From the NCBI GenBank assembly GCA_965223305.1, contig CBDCWT010000061.1, positions 1 to 64,000 of the forward strand: a stretch of 64,000 nucleotides of DNA, read 5' to 3'. The position numbers were made by a program, and so were the translations under genes. Shown in pieces: positions 1 to 8,789 of this stretch. Under the pieces are notes generated by a model. That model searched no databases. It worked only from the letters and a program-made list of their open reading frames with translations, and was not told the origin of the DNA. Every line of letters begins with the position of its first letter. Positions within the stretch are counted from its first letter, which is position 1. This DNA comes from CBDCWT01 sp965223305 (GTDB lineage Bacteria; Planctomycetota; Planctomycetia; Pirellulales; Pirellulaceae).

Positions 1-179
1 AGCTGAGTAACCAGTCCATGCTGCTCGTCGCAGGGCCGGGGGCCGAGCGAATAGACCCGGGCCGCATATTTTTCTTTATCAAGGCCTGTCACGAGGTTGA
101 CCAAGCACCGCTCGGCACCACCAACATTCAGTTCGGTGATGACGAAGGCGATCGGAGTCGGGCGTGGAGCGCGGGTCAT
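1..179 (-). CDS. GT4-type glycosyltransferase, N-terminal fragment
   Basis: Reverse-strand reading frame starting at ATG 179 and open at the window edge (59 codons visible). The visible residues include FVITELNVGGAERCLVNLV at about 12-30, the N-terminal donor-domain signature of GT-B family 4 glycosyltransferases (GGAE-x-L loop), followed by a YSLGPRP strand. These enzymes transfer an activated sugar to a lipid- or polysaccharide-linked acceptor at the cytoplasmic face of the membrane. The gene is divergent from queA and may belong with the polysaccharide genes further right. The family assignment rests on the N-terminus only; the UDP-sugar binding half is outside the window. Confidence 0.75.
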   Translation of the reverse strand, partial: MTRAPRPTPIAFVITELNVGGAERCLVNLVTGLDKEKYAARVYSLGPRPCDEQHGLVTQ

Positions 180-207
180 TTGCTGATAGAGAGGCCGATT
201 CTATACT
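180..207 (+). promoter_or_regulatory. possible sigma70-like promoter for queA
   Basis: TTGCTG at 180-185 and TATACT at 202-207, separated by 16 bases, in the short divergent gap between the glycosyltransferase and queA. The -10 matches 5 of 6 consensus positions, the -35 only 3 of 6. Weak support by eye only. Confidence 0.22.
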
Positions 208-272
208 CGGTGGTGTTAGGAGACGATCATGTGCTGTTATTGGTGCTGAGAAAGGCGGCCAGCGAACCGGCG

Positions 273-1317
273 ATGGCAAGCAGCGATGGATATGACTACG
301 AGCTTCCCCGAGAGTTGGTTGCCCAGCATCCGCTAGAACGCCGTGCGGACGCTAGGTTGCTGGTTGTTAACCGATCTGATGGAGCGTGGCAGCATGCGCA
401 CGTCCGTGACCTACCGTTGTTGTTGTCGTCCGCTGACACGCTCGTCATCAATGATACTCGCGTTATTCCCGCTCGACTGGTGGGGTACCGGCAACAAACC
501 GGTGGCCGCTGGAGCGGCCTCTTTCTGCGCGAAGGTGAACAAGGGCTCTGGGAGGTGCTCAGCCGAACTCGAGGCAAGTTGCAGGAGGGCGAGTCGGTGA
601 TGTTGCAGGACCGCGGGGCCCGCGACTATTGTCGACTGATCATGACCACCGCCTTGGGCGGAGGAACCTGGGCTGCGCGGCCGGAGTCTTCCCATACGAC
701 GCTCGACGTGCTGGAGGCGGTCGGTCGAGTTCCGCTGCCGCCCTATATTCGCGGGGGCGAGATGCTGGAACGGGACGTGGCCGACTACCAGACTGTCTTC
801 GCAACGCATCCCGGGGCGGTCGCCGCGCCTACGGCCGGTCTCCACCTGACCGAGCCTCTCTTGAGGGAGTTGGCCCAAGGTGGCGTCGAGGCCTGTCGGG
901 TGACGTTGCATGTGGGGATGGGGACCTTTCGACCGCTGTCAGGAAGCATCGAGGACCACACGATGCACGCCGAGTGGTGTCGTGTCGAAGCGGCAACTGC
1001 CAGACGGTTGGCGGCCTGCCGCGCAGCAGGCGGACGGATTGTCGCGGTGGGTACCACGGTCGTTCGGACGCTCGAGACGGCAGCCCGCGGTGGGACGATG
1101 GAAGCATGGTGCGGCGAGACAGATCTCTTCATCCGCCCCCCTTACACGTTTCGCGCCGTAGATGCACTGCTCACGAATTTCCATCTGCCCAGCACCACGC
1201 TGCTCGTCCTGACCCGCACGTTTGGCGGGGAGGAGTTGGTGGCGGGCGGCGTACGAGGAGGCGATTCGCGAGCGGTATCGTTTCTACAGCTACGGTGACG
1301 CGATGCTGATTCTATGA
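273..1317 (+). CDS. queA: QueA, tRNA preQ1(34) S-adenosylmethionine ribosyltransferase-isomerase; frameshifted near 3' end
   Basis: QueA transfers and isomerises the ribosyl moiety of SAM onto 7-aminomethyl-7-deazaguanine in tRNA, giving epoxyqueuosine. The start is ATG 273 ([20 protein letters not shown], the usual QueA N-terminus); the frame is open upstream but that part is not QueA-like. Conserved blocks [15 protein letters not shown] and [15 protein letters not shown] are present. The frame then runs into unrelated residues and stops at 1298, whereas the expected ending [20 protein letters not shown] is encoded in the next frame, stopping at TGA 1315-1317. Removing one G from the GGG at 1244-1246 restores a full-length protein. 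Either a sequencing or assembly indel or a very recent mutation. Family assignment is secure. Confidence 0.9.
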
Positions 1318-1350
1318 CCCCCCTCCCCTCCCCTCCCCTCCCCTCCCCTC
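1318..1350 (+). repeat. (CCCCT)n simple tandem repeat
   Basis: About six head-to-tail CCCCT pentamers directly after the queA stop codon, strongly C/T-biased on this strand. A simple repeat prone to slippage; no function can be inferred. Confidence 0.9.
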
Positions 1351-1425
1351 GCTTGTCCTGCTGGCTTCTGTGACAATGAGCCGGGCGAAGTCTCCCGGTC
1401 CCACGAAAGTGACAAGAAAGGAATC

Positions 1426-2056
1426 ATGATGTCGACTGTTGATACGGAACAGGTGTTAGTCGTTCCAACCGAGCTGTTGCACCAGTTAGGCTACTTTCAG
1501 GGCTTCACCACGGACGTTGCGAGGTACTTCGACGAGCTGTTAAGTCCCGCCAACACGCTGTATCGTCCACGCGGCGAAATGGAAAACGACCCGAGTTTCA
1601 AACAGCTCATTCCATACGTTGTCTTTCGTCACACGGATACTCAGGGGCACGTCTCGGTGTTTCAGTACACCAGAGGCAAGGGCCAGGGCGAGCGGCGGCT
1701 GCATTCGCTGCGCAGCGTCGGCGTCGGCGGCCATATCTGTGTGGATGATCAATCCAGCCAACTGGATCTTAATCCGTACCAGGAGGGGATGCGGCGCGAG
1801 TTGGCAGAGGAGGTCGACGTTGCGACGGCTTTTGATGATCGCCTCGTAGGCTTGATCAACGACGATGAAACCGAAGTTGGGCCAAGTGCACCTGGGCGTC
1901 GTCCACCTACTGGATGTCGAGCAACCCCACGTCAATCCCCGTGAGCGGGACATCGTAGATGCAGGTTTTCGGCCCTGTGGCGAGCTCTTAAGCAAGCTAG
2001 AGGAGTTTGAAAGCTGGTCGCGGATTTGCCTGGAAGCGCTGTTCGGTCAAGAATAG
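1426..2056 (+). CDS. Nudix-domain protein, frameshifted
   Basis: The first part (ATG 1426) carries a Nudix-like core: GVGGHI followed by RRELAEEVDV, matching the REUxEExGU half of the Nudix box with D for G. Nudix enzymes hydrolyse nucleoside diphosphates linked to another moiety; the substrate cannot be read here. After NDDETEVG the frame degrades and stops at 1944, while the continuation (QVHLGVVHLLDVEQPH ... LEEFESWSRICLEALF) is in the next frame, ending at 2056. Deleting one base of the GGGCC at 1879-1883 joins the two halves. The stop lies 4 bases before iscS, so the two genes are probably cotranscribed. About 209 residues once repaired. Confidence 0.75.
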
Positions 2057-2060
2057 GCGC

Positions 2061-3254
2061 ATGGTCCAGACGCCCGTCTACATGGACAACCAGGCCACGA
2101 CGAAGGTGGACCCGCGCGTCGTCGAAGCAATGCTGCCCCATTTGGCCACGGCCTACGGCAACGCGGGCAGTACCAGCCACGTCTTCGGCTGGCAGGCCAA
2201 AGAAGCGGTCGATGAGGCGCGCGCTCAGATTGCCGCGGCGATCGGCGCCAATCCGCGGGAGGTCGTCTTCACGAGCGGAGCGACCGAGAGCAACAATCTG
2301 GCGATACGCGGCATGGCCGAGCGCCGGCGCCGGCGCGGCAATCACATCATCAGTGTCACCACGGAACACAAGGCCGTCCTGGACCCGCTCTCCCGTCTCT
2401 CAAGACGAGGTTTCGATGTCACGCTGCTTCCGGTGGCACAAGCCGGCTCGGATCGCGCCGGGCGGCTCGACGTGCAACGGCTCGAGGAGACGCTTCGCGA
2501 GGATACGCTGTTGGTCTCAGTCATGTTGGCCAACAACGAGATCGGTGTTGTCCAGCCCCTGCAGGAAATTGCCGAAATCTGTCGCCAGCGTGGTATTGTG
2601 CTGCACTCCGATGCGACCCAGGCGGTGGGCAAGCTGCCCGTGGATGTCGATGAGTTAGGAGTCGATTTGCTCAGCTTCTCGGCCCATAAGTTCTACGGGC
2701 CCAAGGGTGTAGGTTGTCTCTATGTACGTCGCCGTAATCCGCGCGTGCGGCTCGAATCCCAGTTGGATGGTGGGGGACAGGAAGCGGGCTTGCGGAGCGG
2801 CACGCTGAATGTACCAGGGATCGTCGGCATGGCGACTGCCCTGTCGTTGTGCCTGGCTGAGCAGGAGACTGAGACCGAGCGGCTGCGGCAGCTGCGTGAC
2901 AGGCTTTTTCAGGGTTTTCAGGCGTCGATCGAACATGTCCAGCTCAACGGGCCTCCTCTGGACCAACCGACGCTGCGGCTCGCGGGAAACCTCAGCTGCA
3001 GCTTCGCCTTCGTCGACGGCGAGGCGCTGATGATGAGCATGGGAGAGTTAGCCGTCTCCAGTGGCAGCGCCTGCACATCAGCCAACCCGGAGCCGAGCCA
3101 TGTGTTGCGGGCGCTGGGTGTTGCGAACGACCTGACGCGCGCCAGCCTCCGCTTCGGGTTAGGGCGTTTTAACACCGAAGAGGAAGTCGATTTTGCGGTG
3201 GCGACTGTCTGCGAAGCGGTCACACGGCTGCGAAAGATGAGCAGTTTGGCGTGA
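2061..3254 (+). CDS. iscS: cysteine desulfurase, IscS/NifS family
   Basis: PLP enzyme that takes sulfur from cysteine to form a protein persulfide for Fe-S cluster assembly and thio-modification of tRNA. From ATG 2061 (MVQTPVYMDNQATTKVDP) it is 397 residues, normal for the family. The PLP lysine is K210 in SFSAHKFYGPKG, the TSGATESNN cofactor-binding loop is at 71-79, and the active-site cysteine is C338 in SSGSACTSANPEPSHVLRALG's loop, of the IscS type. Four bases separate it from the upstream Nudix gene, and an IscA-type carrier follows at 3587. The frame is open further upstream but the ATG at 2061 fits the family N-terminus. Confidence 0.95.
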   Translation: MVQTPVYMDNQATTKVDPRVVEAMLPHLATAYGNAGSTSHVFGWQAKEAVDEARAQIAAAIGANPREVVFTSGATESNNLAIRGMAERRRRRGNHIISVTTEHKAVLDPLSRLSRRGFDVTLLPVAQAGSDRAGRLDVQRLEETLREDTLLVSVMLANNEIGVVQPLQEIAEICRQRGIVLHSDATQAVGKLPVDVDELGVDLLSFSAHKFYGPKGVGCLYVRRRNPRVRLESQLDGGGQEAGLRSGTLNVPGIVGMATALSLCLAEQETETERLRQLRDRLFQGFQASIEHVQLNGPPLDQPTLRLAGNLSCSFAFVDGEALMMSMGELAVSSGSACTSANPEPSHVLRALGVANDLTRASLRFGLGRFNTEEEVDFAVATVCEAVTRLRKMSSLA

Positions 3255-3586
3255 TGCGCCGTCGGTGCTGTCGGCCAGACGGCGGATTCCCAGACGGTGG
3301 ATTCGCAGTGTTTTTTGGAACCCGAAAGCGTCAGCGAGGGGGAGTTGGTGTACCGACGCAAGTAATTCCCTCGCTTACGCTTCGCGCTTCCGATTGAGCC
3401 AAACGTGCACATCAAAACTGACGCTTCGCGCTTCCGATGGAGCCAACATCGCGACTTCTCGGCTTCGCGAGAACGAATAATGTCCAAATAGACCTTCCCT
3501 TTGGTGGCCCGGATGGTATATTTTAGACATAGCTTTATGCGAAAATGTTCCGGTTACAGTAACGATGACGCTGATGAGGGTGTGAG
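3255..3586. repeat. intergenic region with REP-like inverted repeat (CCCGAAGCGT type)
   Basis: The gap between iscS and iscA holds an inverted repeat: arms CCCGAAAGCGTCAGCGAGGG at 3321-3340 and its approximate complement CCCTCGCTTACGCTTCG at 3368-3384, followed by further partial copies of the ACGCTTCGCGCTTCCGAT arm to about 3440. A second copy of this element lies at 59123-59245. The rest of the gap shows nothing recognisable. Confidence 0.7.
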
Positions 3587-3919
3587 ATGGCGATCAGTTT
3601 GACCGAACGAGCGGCGACGGAGGTGAATCGCTACAAGGCCGAGAATCAGATTGAGGAGGAAACGTTCCTTCGCGTGGGCGCGACGGCGGGTGGCTGCAGT
3701 GGATACAGCTACCAGCTTGAGTTCGACAATCAATTCGACGCAGCGAGCGACGATCAGTACGATTGCCACGGCGTAAAAGTCGTTGTTGACAAGAAAAGTA
3801 TGCTGCTGTTGGACGGCACGACAATCGATTGGCACGAGAGCCTGGAGCAGAGCGGGTTTACTTTTAACAACCCGAATGTTGTCAAGAGCTGCGGTTGCGG
3901 CAGTTCGTTCCAGGTCTGA
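3587..3919 (+). CDS. IscA/ErpA/HesB-type Fe-S cluster carrier
   Basis: A-type carrier protein that holds an Fe-S cluster between the assembly scaffold and target apoproteins. 110 residues, the normal family length, with the three invariant cysteines: C37 in GGCSGYSY, and C102 and C104 in the C-terminal SCGCGSSF. The short gap to iscS upstream supports a role in Fe-S biogenesis. Whether it is the IscA, ErpA or SufA orthologue cannot be decided from this sequence alone, so no symbol is given. A hairpin with a T-run follows the gene. Confidence 0.93.
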   Translation: MAISLTERAATEVNRYKAENQIEEETFLRVGATAGGCSGYSYQLEFDNQFDAASDDQYDCHGVKVVVDKKSMLLLDGTTIDWHESLEQSGFTFNNPNVVKSCGCGSSFQV

Positions 3920-3960
3920 GCCAGCAGCTACCGGGTCAACCCGGCTGAGTTTGAAATCCG

Positions 3961-3999
3961 GAAACCACGGTTGCGGTGCGCGATCGTGGTTTTCTTTTT
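3961..3999 (+). terminator. Rho-independent terminator after the Fe-S carrier gene
   Basis: Stem GAAACCACG pairing with CGTGGTTTTC, loop of about 14 bases, followed by CTTTTTG. Placed 42 bases after the stop codon at 3919. Confidence 0.6.
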
Positions 4000-4092
4000 G
4001 CAGGCGTCCTAAGCGGCTTGGATGAGCTACCTTTCGGCAGACCGTGCCTTTGTATGTGTCGGTTCGTGCGCGTTTTGCCGGATCGACATGCT

Positions 4093-4272
4093 TAGCCCGG
4101 ATTATTCATGAAGATCGTGGCGAGAGGTTGTAAGTACGTTCGTGGCAAGGAAGGCGAGCAATTCTTCCGCAGGCGTATTGAAGCAATACGTCGAGGGAGA
4201 ATTGTGAAGCATGACGAAGCCACGGATGGACTTACGACCTCGCAGCAGATCGCTCATGAATAATTCGGGTTA
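4093..4272 (+). mobile_element. 180-bp hairpin MITE, copy 1 (TA target duplication)
   Basis: Element bounded by TA on both sides with terminal inverted repeats: left TAGCCCGGATTATTCATGA, right end reverse complement TAACCCGAATTATTCATGA. The whole element is one long imperfect palindrome centred on CGTATTG-AAG-CAATACG. It encodes no protein. Two more copies of identical length are at 13039-13218 (inverted) and 35071-35250. The TA duplication and coding-free hairpin form suggest a MITE mobilised by an IS630/Tc1-like transposase; no such transposase is in the window. Confidence 0.88.
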
Positions 4273-4306
4273 GGGTTGGTCCTTTTCTAGGCCGCCGGGG
4301 GAGCCG

Positions 4307-6139
4307 ATGTGCGGGATAGCCGGAACGGTCGGGATCGGGGATCTCGATCTCGTTCAACGAATGACAGACATGTTGGCCTTCCGCGGCCCGGATGGCGAAG
4401 GGCTCTACGAGAGCGGTGACGTTCGTTTGGGGCACCGCCGACTCAGCATCATCGACCTGTCGGACGCCGGGCACCAGCCCATGCTGAGCGAAGACGGGCA
4501 GGTTGTGCTGACCTACAACGGAGAAGTCTACAACTACCGCGAACTGCGGAAAGAGCTCGAGCAAAAGGGGCACCGCTTTCGCAGCGCCACGGACACCGAG
4601 ACGGTTCTCGTGGCCTACGAAGAGTACGGACTGAAGTTCCTCGATCGTCTTGAGGGGATTTTTGCTTTTGGGCTGTGGGACAACCGGCGAGGCCGGCTGC
4701 TGCTGGCAAGAGATCCGCTCGGGGTCAAGCCGCTGTTCTACTACGAGCAGGACGAAGGCATCGCCTTCGCCTCCGAACTGAAGGCAATCTGTCTGGTGCC
4801 CGGGCTCAAGCGAGAGGTCAACCGCACTGCTCTGCGTTCAGCGTTGCGGTTTGCTAGTAACTTCGATGCCGAATCGATGCTGGCCTCCGTTTACAAGTTG
4901 CCGCCGGCCCACTTTCTAACTTGGCAAGACGGGCGCTGTAGTATCAGGCGCTATTGGCAGCATCCGGCCCCGCAGCCTGCGGATTGGGACGAAGCCCACG
5001 TGTGCAGTGAGTTGACGACACGCCTCACACGAACCGTCCGTTCACAGATGGTCAGCGACGCGCCCTTGGGTGCAGCCCTCAGCGGCGGACTCGACTCGAG
5101 CTGTATTGTGGCGCTGATGGCGCAAGCGGATGCCAAGGTCGAGACCTTTACGGTGGGACACGGCGAGGACGATCCTGACGTACTGAACGCGCGTCTGGTT
5201 GCCGAACACTGCAAGACGAACCACCACGAGATTCTTGTCGAGCCACAGAACATTGCCGACTTGCTGCCTAGGGTCATCTGGCAGCTCGATGAGCCGCTAG
5301 CGCACATGGACGCCGTGCAGATGTTCGTGAACTACCGCGAGGCGGCCAAATTCGTCAAGGTGCTGCTGGTCGGCGAGGGCGCCGACGAGTGCTTTGCGGG
5401 TTATGCCCGCTACAAACTGTTCGATCCGCTGCTGCTCCTACCCTTACCGGTGCGGAAGGAGCTGTATCAGAGAGTCTACCTGTGCGCCGACGAACAGCCA
5501 CGCGGACTCGGCGGTCTGTTGTCGCGGGGATTGTGGGGGCCATTACCGCCGTCACCCATGTTGGACGCTCATCCGCGGCACCCGGACCCGGTCCTTACCG
5601 GGAACTGCCACCAGTCGCTTGGTCTGGCGATGAACTTCGACCAGCGCAACTATCTCCCCCATTCTCTGCTCAAGCGGGCGGATGCTACCGGTATGGCTCA
5701 CTCGCTGGAGCTGCGTGTTCCCTTCTTAGCGCGAGAGATGGTCGAGTTTGCTGCCAAGATTCCCAGTCGCATGCTGCTGCGAGGGGGGGTCGAAAAACAC
5801 ATTTTGAGGAAGGCCTTCGCACCTCTGTTGCCGGCAGCCATCGCGCAACGCCGCAAGCACCCTCTGCAGATGCGAGTGAACAGCGGACTGTTACAAACGT
5901 TGGATCTGTTGTGTGATCGTCTGTTGCCGCCAGCCGAGGTCAAGGCCCGTGGCTTCTTCGACCCGCTGCGCGTCGAACGGTTGCGTTCCAACCCGCCTGG
6001 TCGCTTCGCCCCCTACGTCGCTCACCGGCTGTGGGCCAATCGCGTTTGGGCGATGATTCTATGTGAACTCTGGGCGCGCCTTTTCCTTGACCGCGATCCG
6101 GCAGAAAACCCTCCTAACAGTCTGGCTGAACTGCTGTAG
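4307..6139 (+). CDS. asnB: glutamine-hydrolysing asparagine synthetase family protein, copy 1
   Basis: Class II glutamine amidotransferase domain (catalytic C2 in MCGIAG, about residues 2-210) followed by an adenine-nucleotide alpha-hydrolase synthetase domain with the ATP PP-loop SGGLDSS at 259-265. AsnB makes asparagine from aspartate, ATP and glutamine; relatives in polysaccharide clusters amidate uronic-acid sugars. 610 residues. A gap-free paralogue of the same length lies at 8790-10622 on the other strand with a flippase gene between them, so a role in modifying a surface polysaccharide is plausible. The upstream gap holds a MITE. AsnB family certain, substrate unknown. Confidence 0.9.
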   Translation: MCGIAGTVGIGDLDLVQRMTDMLAFRGPDGEGLYESGDVRLGHRRLSIIDLSDAGHQPMLSEDGQVVLTYNGEVYNYRELRKELEQKGHRFRSATDTETVLVAYEEYGLKFLDRLEGIFAFGLWDNRRGRLLLARDPLGVKPLFYYEQDEGIAFASELKAICLVPGLKREVNRTALRSALRFASNFDAESMLASVYKLPPAHFLTWQDGRCSIRRYWQHPAPQPADWDEAHVCSELTTRLTRTVRSQMVSDAPLGAALSGGLDSSCIVALMAQADAKVETFTVGHGEDDPDVLNARLVAEHCKTNHHEILVEPQNIADLLPRVIWQLDEPLAHMDAVQMFVNYREAAKFVKVLLVGEGADECFAGYARYKLFDPLLLLPLPVRKELYQRVYLCADEQPRGLGGLLSRGLWGPLPPSPMLDAHPRHPDPVLTGNCHQSLGLAMNFDQRNYLPHSLLKRADATGMAHSLELRVPFLAREMVEFAAKIPSRMLLRGGVEKHILRKAFAPLLPAAIAQRRKHPLQMRVNSGLLQTLDLLCDRLLPPAEVKARGFFDPLRVERLRSNPPGRFAPYVAHRLWANRVWAMILCELWARLFLDRDPAENPPNSLAELL

Positions 6140-6471
6140 AACCCACCGCGCGGCACGACGTATTCCCTCTCTCGCTTGGCGTTTGTGCAGCTTTGCGCTT
6201 CATGCAGTTCACCAAACTCTGGGGAGTTCGGCTACACTGCAGATCAGCCGCTGGGCGTTAGCCCACGGTTGCCCAGCGAAACCGACGCGTAGCGTCCGGC
6301 CAGTGTCCCCCTCTCCGGCCCTTCGGGCCGACTCTCCCTGATGGGAGAGTGAAGAAAGAAGCGAGTTCGGCTACGCTGCAAATCAGCCATTGGGCGTTAG
6401 CCCACGGTTCCCCAGCGAAAGGGGAGAGTGAAGAAAGACGAAATCACGGAGGCGCGCCATTGCCCTGCTCC
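6140..6471. repeat. composite hairpin repeats between asnB and flippase gene
   Basis: Contains two partial repeats of a composite module: an end fragment CTCTGG(G)GAGTTCGGCTAC followed by the AACCG/CGGCTGAT hairpin in reverse orientation at 6243-6270 and again at 6382-6409 (stem TGGGC/GCCCA, loop GTTA), then GAAACCGACGCGTAGCGTCCGG and a GGGCCGACTCTCC hairpin. Similar composites occur at 40845-40985 and 45212-45410. No gene seen. Confidence 0.75.
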
Positions 6472-7776
6472 TCAACCGCTGTCATCGCGCCACGCCAAAG
6501 CGATGAACAGTATCAAAAGTAGCAGGCCGATGGCCGTTCCTGCAGCTTGCGCGAATGCCGCCCCTATGATCCCGTAGTTCGGGGCGAGAACGAAGCCGAT
6601 GCCAGCTACCAGGACAACTCGAGTCACCAGTTCCAGCGTCAGCAGGCGGGGGCTGGAAAGGGTGTGGGTGGCTGCTGCCAAGGGTGCCTCGATCACCAAC
6701 AGCAACATGGCAGCTGTCAACCAGTAATAGGCGGGAGGGAAACTGCGGCGCTCACCGGTGACCACCAACAGCACACACTGAGCGAGGATGACCGCCGCGG
6801 GTACACAGAGGACGACTAGTCCGCCGGCGGCGGCGAGCGATTGCGTGAGAAATCGTCGCAGCTCGGCCCGGCTCGATACGTCCGCAGCGCGAGGCAGAAG
6901 ATACTCAAAATAAGCATTGCTCAAAATGAAAACGCCCGTGCTGAGTGCCACGGCGAGGCCGAAGATGCCGCTGGCGGCCTGCTGTCCAAGCGCCATCAAG
7001 AGGAAGGTCCCCTGATGCACCCCCAGCACGATCAGCCCGTTAGTGAGTCCCTGCCAAACGGAGTATCTCAACAAGCGTTTGACCAGGGAGATGTCCGGCG
7101 GCCTCCAGCTGACTAACGGCGCGACGAAGCAGAGACCGGCTATCAGCCCAGCGCCCGCGTAGGTCAGAAAGACGAGCGCCGTTTTGTCAGGCGCCAGCCA
7201 GAGGACACAGCCTGTCAGCAGCAGGCGGGCGGCCGCGCCGATGCTTTGCACGGCGGCCGCCGAATTGTATTGCTTCTTTCCGAGTCGAACGAAGTAGGCA
7301 TAGTCGATCCAGCAAGTGCCGGCCGCGCCTGCGACAGTGGATGCACTGACCCACCACTCCCAGCGAATCCAGCGTGCGGCCGCGAATTCCAGCAACACGA
7401 CGATCAACGTCAAGCTCAGCGTGGTGAGCGCCGTCACGGCCAATCCCGCCTCGACGAGCTGCCGCTGCCGGTCCTGCAGATCCGGGTGCGTAGACAGCCG
7501 GACCACACCTACCTCGGTTCCCATCAGCAAGCCCCGGCTGATCAGCAATTGAGCGCCGATGACCGTCATGAGCAGACCGTAGGTCGGCAACGCGAGTCGC
7601 TCGGAGGCCAACAGTATCAAGACCCCGTTGGACACAGCCAGAAACACCTTTCCGGCCAGCACCCAAGAGAACTCGCCACCTCGGCGCCGCGCCGTCGCCC
7701 ACCGCGACCCACTTCCGGATTCCGGTTCTTCCTGCCGGCGGACGTCCTCCTGGTGCATCGACAGTGTCCTTACCAA
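6472..7776 (-). CDS. Wzx/MATE-like polysaccharide flippase
   Basis: 434-residue integral membrane protein with about twelve hydrophobic segments after a polar N-terminus of roughly 35 residues (AGKVFLAVSNGVLILLASE is the first). The pattern of paired helices with short loops and the mid-protein segment LLRYSVWQGLTNGLIVLGV are typical of the polysaccharide-transport branch of the MOP exporter superfamily, which flips lipid-linked oligosaccharide repeat units across the inner membrane. It sits between two asparagine synthetase paralogues, supporting a surface-polysaccharide locus. Family call is from topology and local motifs; substrate unknown. Confidence 0.75.
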   Translation of the reverse strand: MVRTLSMHQEDVRRQEEPESGSGSRWATARRRGGEFSWVLAGKVFLAVSNGVLILLASERLALPTYGLLMTVIGAQLLISRGLLMGTEVGVVRLSTHPDLQDRQRQLVEAGLAVTALTTLSLTLIVVLLEFAAARWIRWEWWVSASTVAGAAGTCWIDYAYFVRLGKKQYNSAAAVQSIGAAARLLLTGCVLWLAPDKTALVFLTYAGAGLIAGLCFVAPLVSWRPPDISLVKRLLRYSVWQGLTNGLIVLGVHQGTFLLMALGQQAASGIFGLAVALSTGVFILSNAYFEYLLPRAADVSSRAELRRFLTQSLAAAGGLVVLCVPAAVILAQCVLLVVTGERRSFPPAYYWLTAAMLLLVIEAPLAAATHTLSSPRLLTLELVTRVVLVAGIGFVLAPNYGIIGAAFAQAAGTAIGLLLLILFIALAWRDDSG

Positions 7777-7828
7777 GTGTCTTTCTACGGCTCCGTCTGC
7801 TGCCCCACATCCTAGCCTTCAAACGAAT

Positions 7829-7889
7829 TAGCCGGAATGCGTTAGCATCCGGTTTTGTAGGAACCGTGGGCTAACGCCCAGCGGCTGAT
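7829..7889. repeat. inverted pair of AACCG/CGGCTGAT hairpins
   Basis: Reverse-oriented hairpin at 7829-7855 (stem GATGC/GCATT when read in the reference sense) beside a forward hairpin at 7862-7889 (stem TGGGC/GCCCA). Both keep the constant ends and the TAAC loop. The close inverted pair resembles a REPIN. Confidence 0.7.
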
Positions 7890-8695
7890 CTTGGATTGCG
7901 GTCCCGGCCATCCTGTTGATCCTGTAAATCCTGTCAAAAAAACAGAGGACAGGATCAACATGATCGACAGGGTTGAGTGGACGGTCCGACTGCGGAATGC
8001 CCGTTTCATCTTGCGGTGCATCAGCTGTGTACGGCGCGCCACATTGTAGGCTGTACACAGTTTCCTCTGTGATCTCTGTACCTCTGTGTTTCAAAACAAA
8101 CCAACTCTACCCCAACGAGGACTCCAAAACACAGAGACACAGAGGACACAGAGACGCCAAGACCTGCATGTGGGAGAAGGTAACGGTCCGAAAAATTGGG
8201 ACAAAGAGATGATTGTGTCAACATTCGTTGCGGTTCGATCGGGAGGGCGAGGCTCCTGCCGAGCCGAAAGTGCAAGGAACCGTGGGCTAACGCCCAGCGG
8301 CTGATCTTGGATTGCGGTCCCCGGCCATCCTGTTGATCCTGTAAATCCTGTCAAAAAAACAGAAGACAGGATCAACATGATCGACAGGATTGAGTGGACG
8401 GTCCGACAGCGGTATGCCCCGTCTCATCTTGCGGTGCATCAGCTGTGTACGGCGCGCCACATTGTAGGCTGTACACAGTTTCCTCTGTGATCTCTGTACC
8501 TCTGTGTTTCAAAACAAACCAACTCTACCCCCAACGAGGACTCCAAAACACAGAGACACAGAGGACACAGAGACGCCAAGACCTGCATGTGGGAGAAGGT
8601 AACGGTCCGAAAAATTGGGACAAAAAGATGATCGTGTCAACATTCGTTGCGGTTCGATCGGGAGGGCGAGGCTCCTGCCGAGCCGAGAGTGCAAT
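7861..8695. repeat. two tandem copies of a ~417-bp repeat
   Basis: Unit 1 at 7861-8276 and unit 2 at 8277-8695 are nearly identical, with a partial third start at 8696. Each unit holds an AACCG/CGGCTGAT hairpin, a CCTGTTGATCCTGTAAATCC inverted repeat, a CCTCTGTG...CACAGAGG inverted repeat, and a GGGAGGGCGAGGCTCCTGCC hairpin. No coding function recognised. The whole 7777-8789 gap is this repeat plus flanks. Confidence 0.9.
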
Positions 8696-8789
8696 GAACC
8701 GTGGGCTAACCGGCTTAACGCCCAGCGGCTGATTGCCGCAGAATGCAGAATCACGCTCGGCTATTTAGATCGACAGAGTCCCTCCCTTC

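Noticed and set aside
18..272. In-frame N-terminal extension of queA
   Set aside because: The extra 85 residues have no QueA similarity and overlap, on the other strand, the clear glycosyltransferase N-terminus; the family start is ATG 273.
7828..8754. Several short open frames in the 417-bp repeats (both strands)
   Set aside because: They follow the repeat unit exactly, have no ribosome sites, and read through hairpins.
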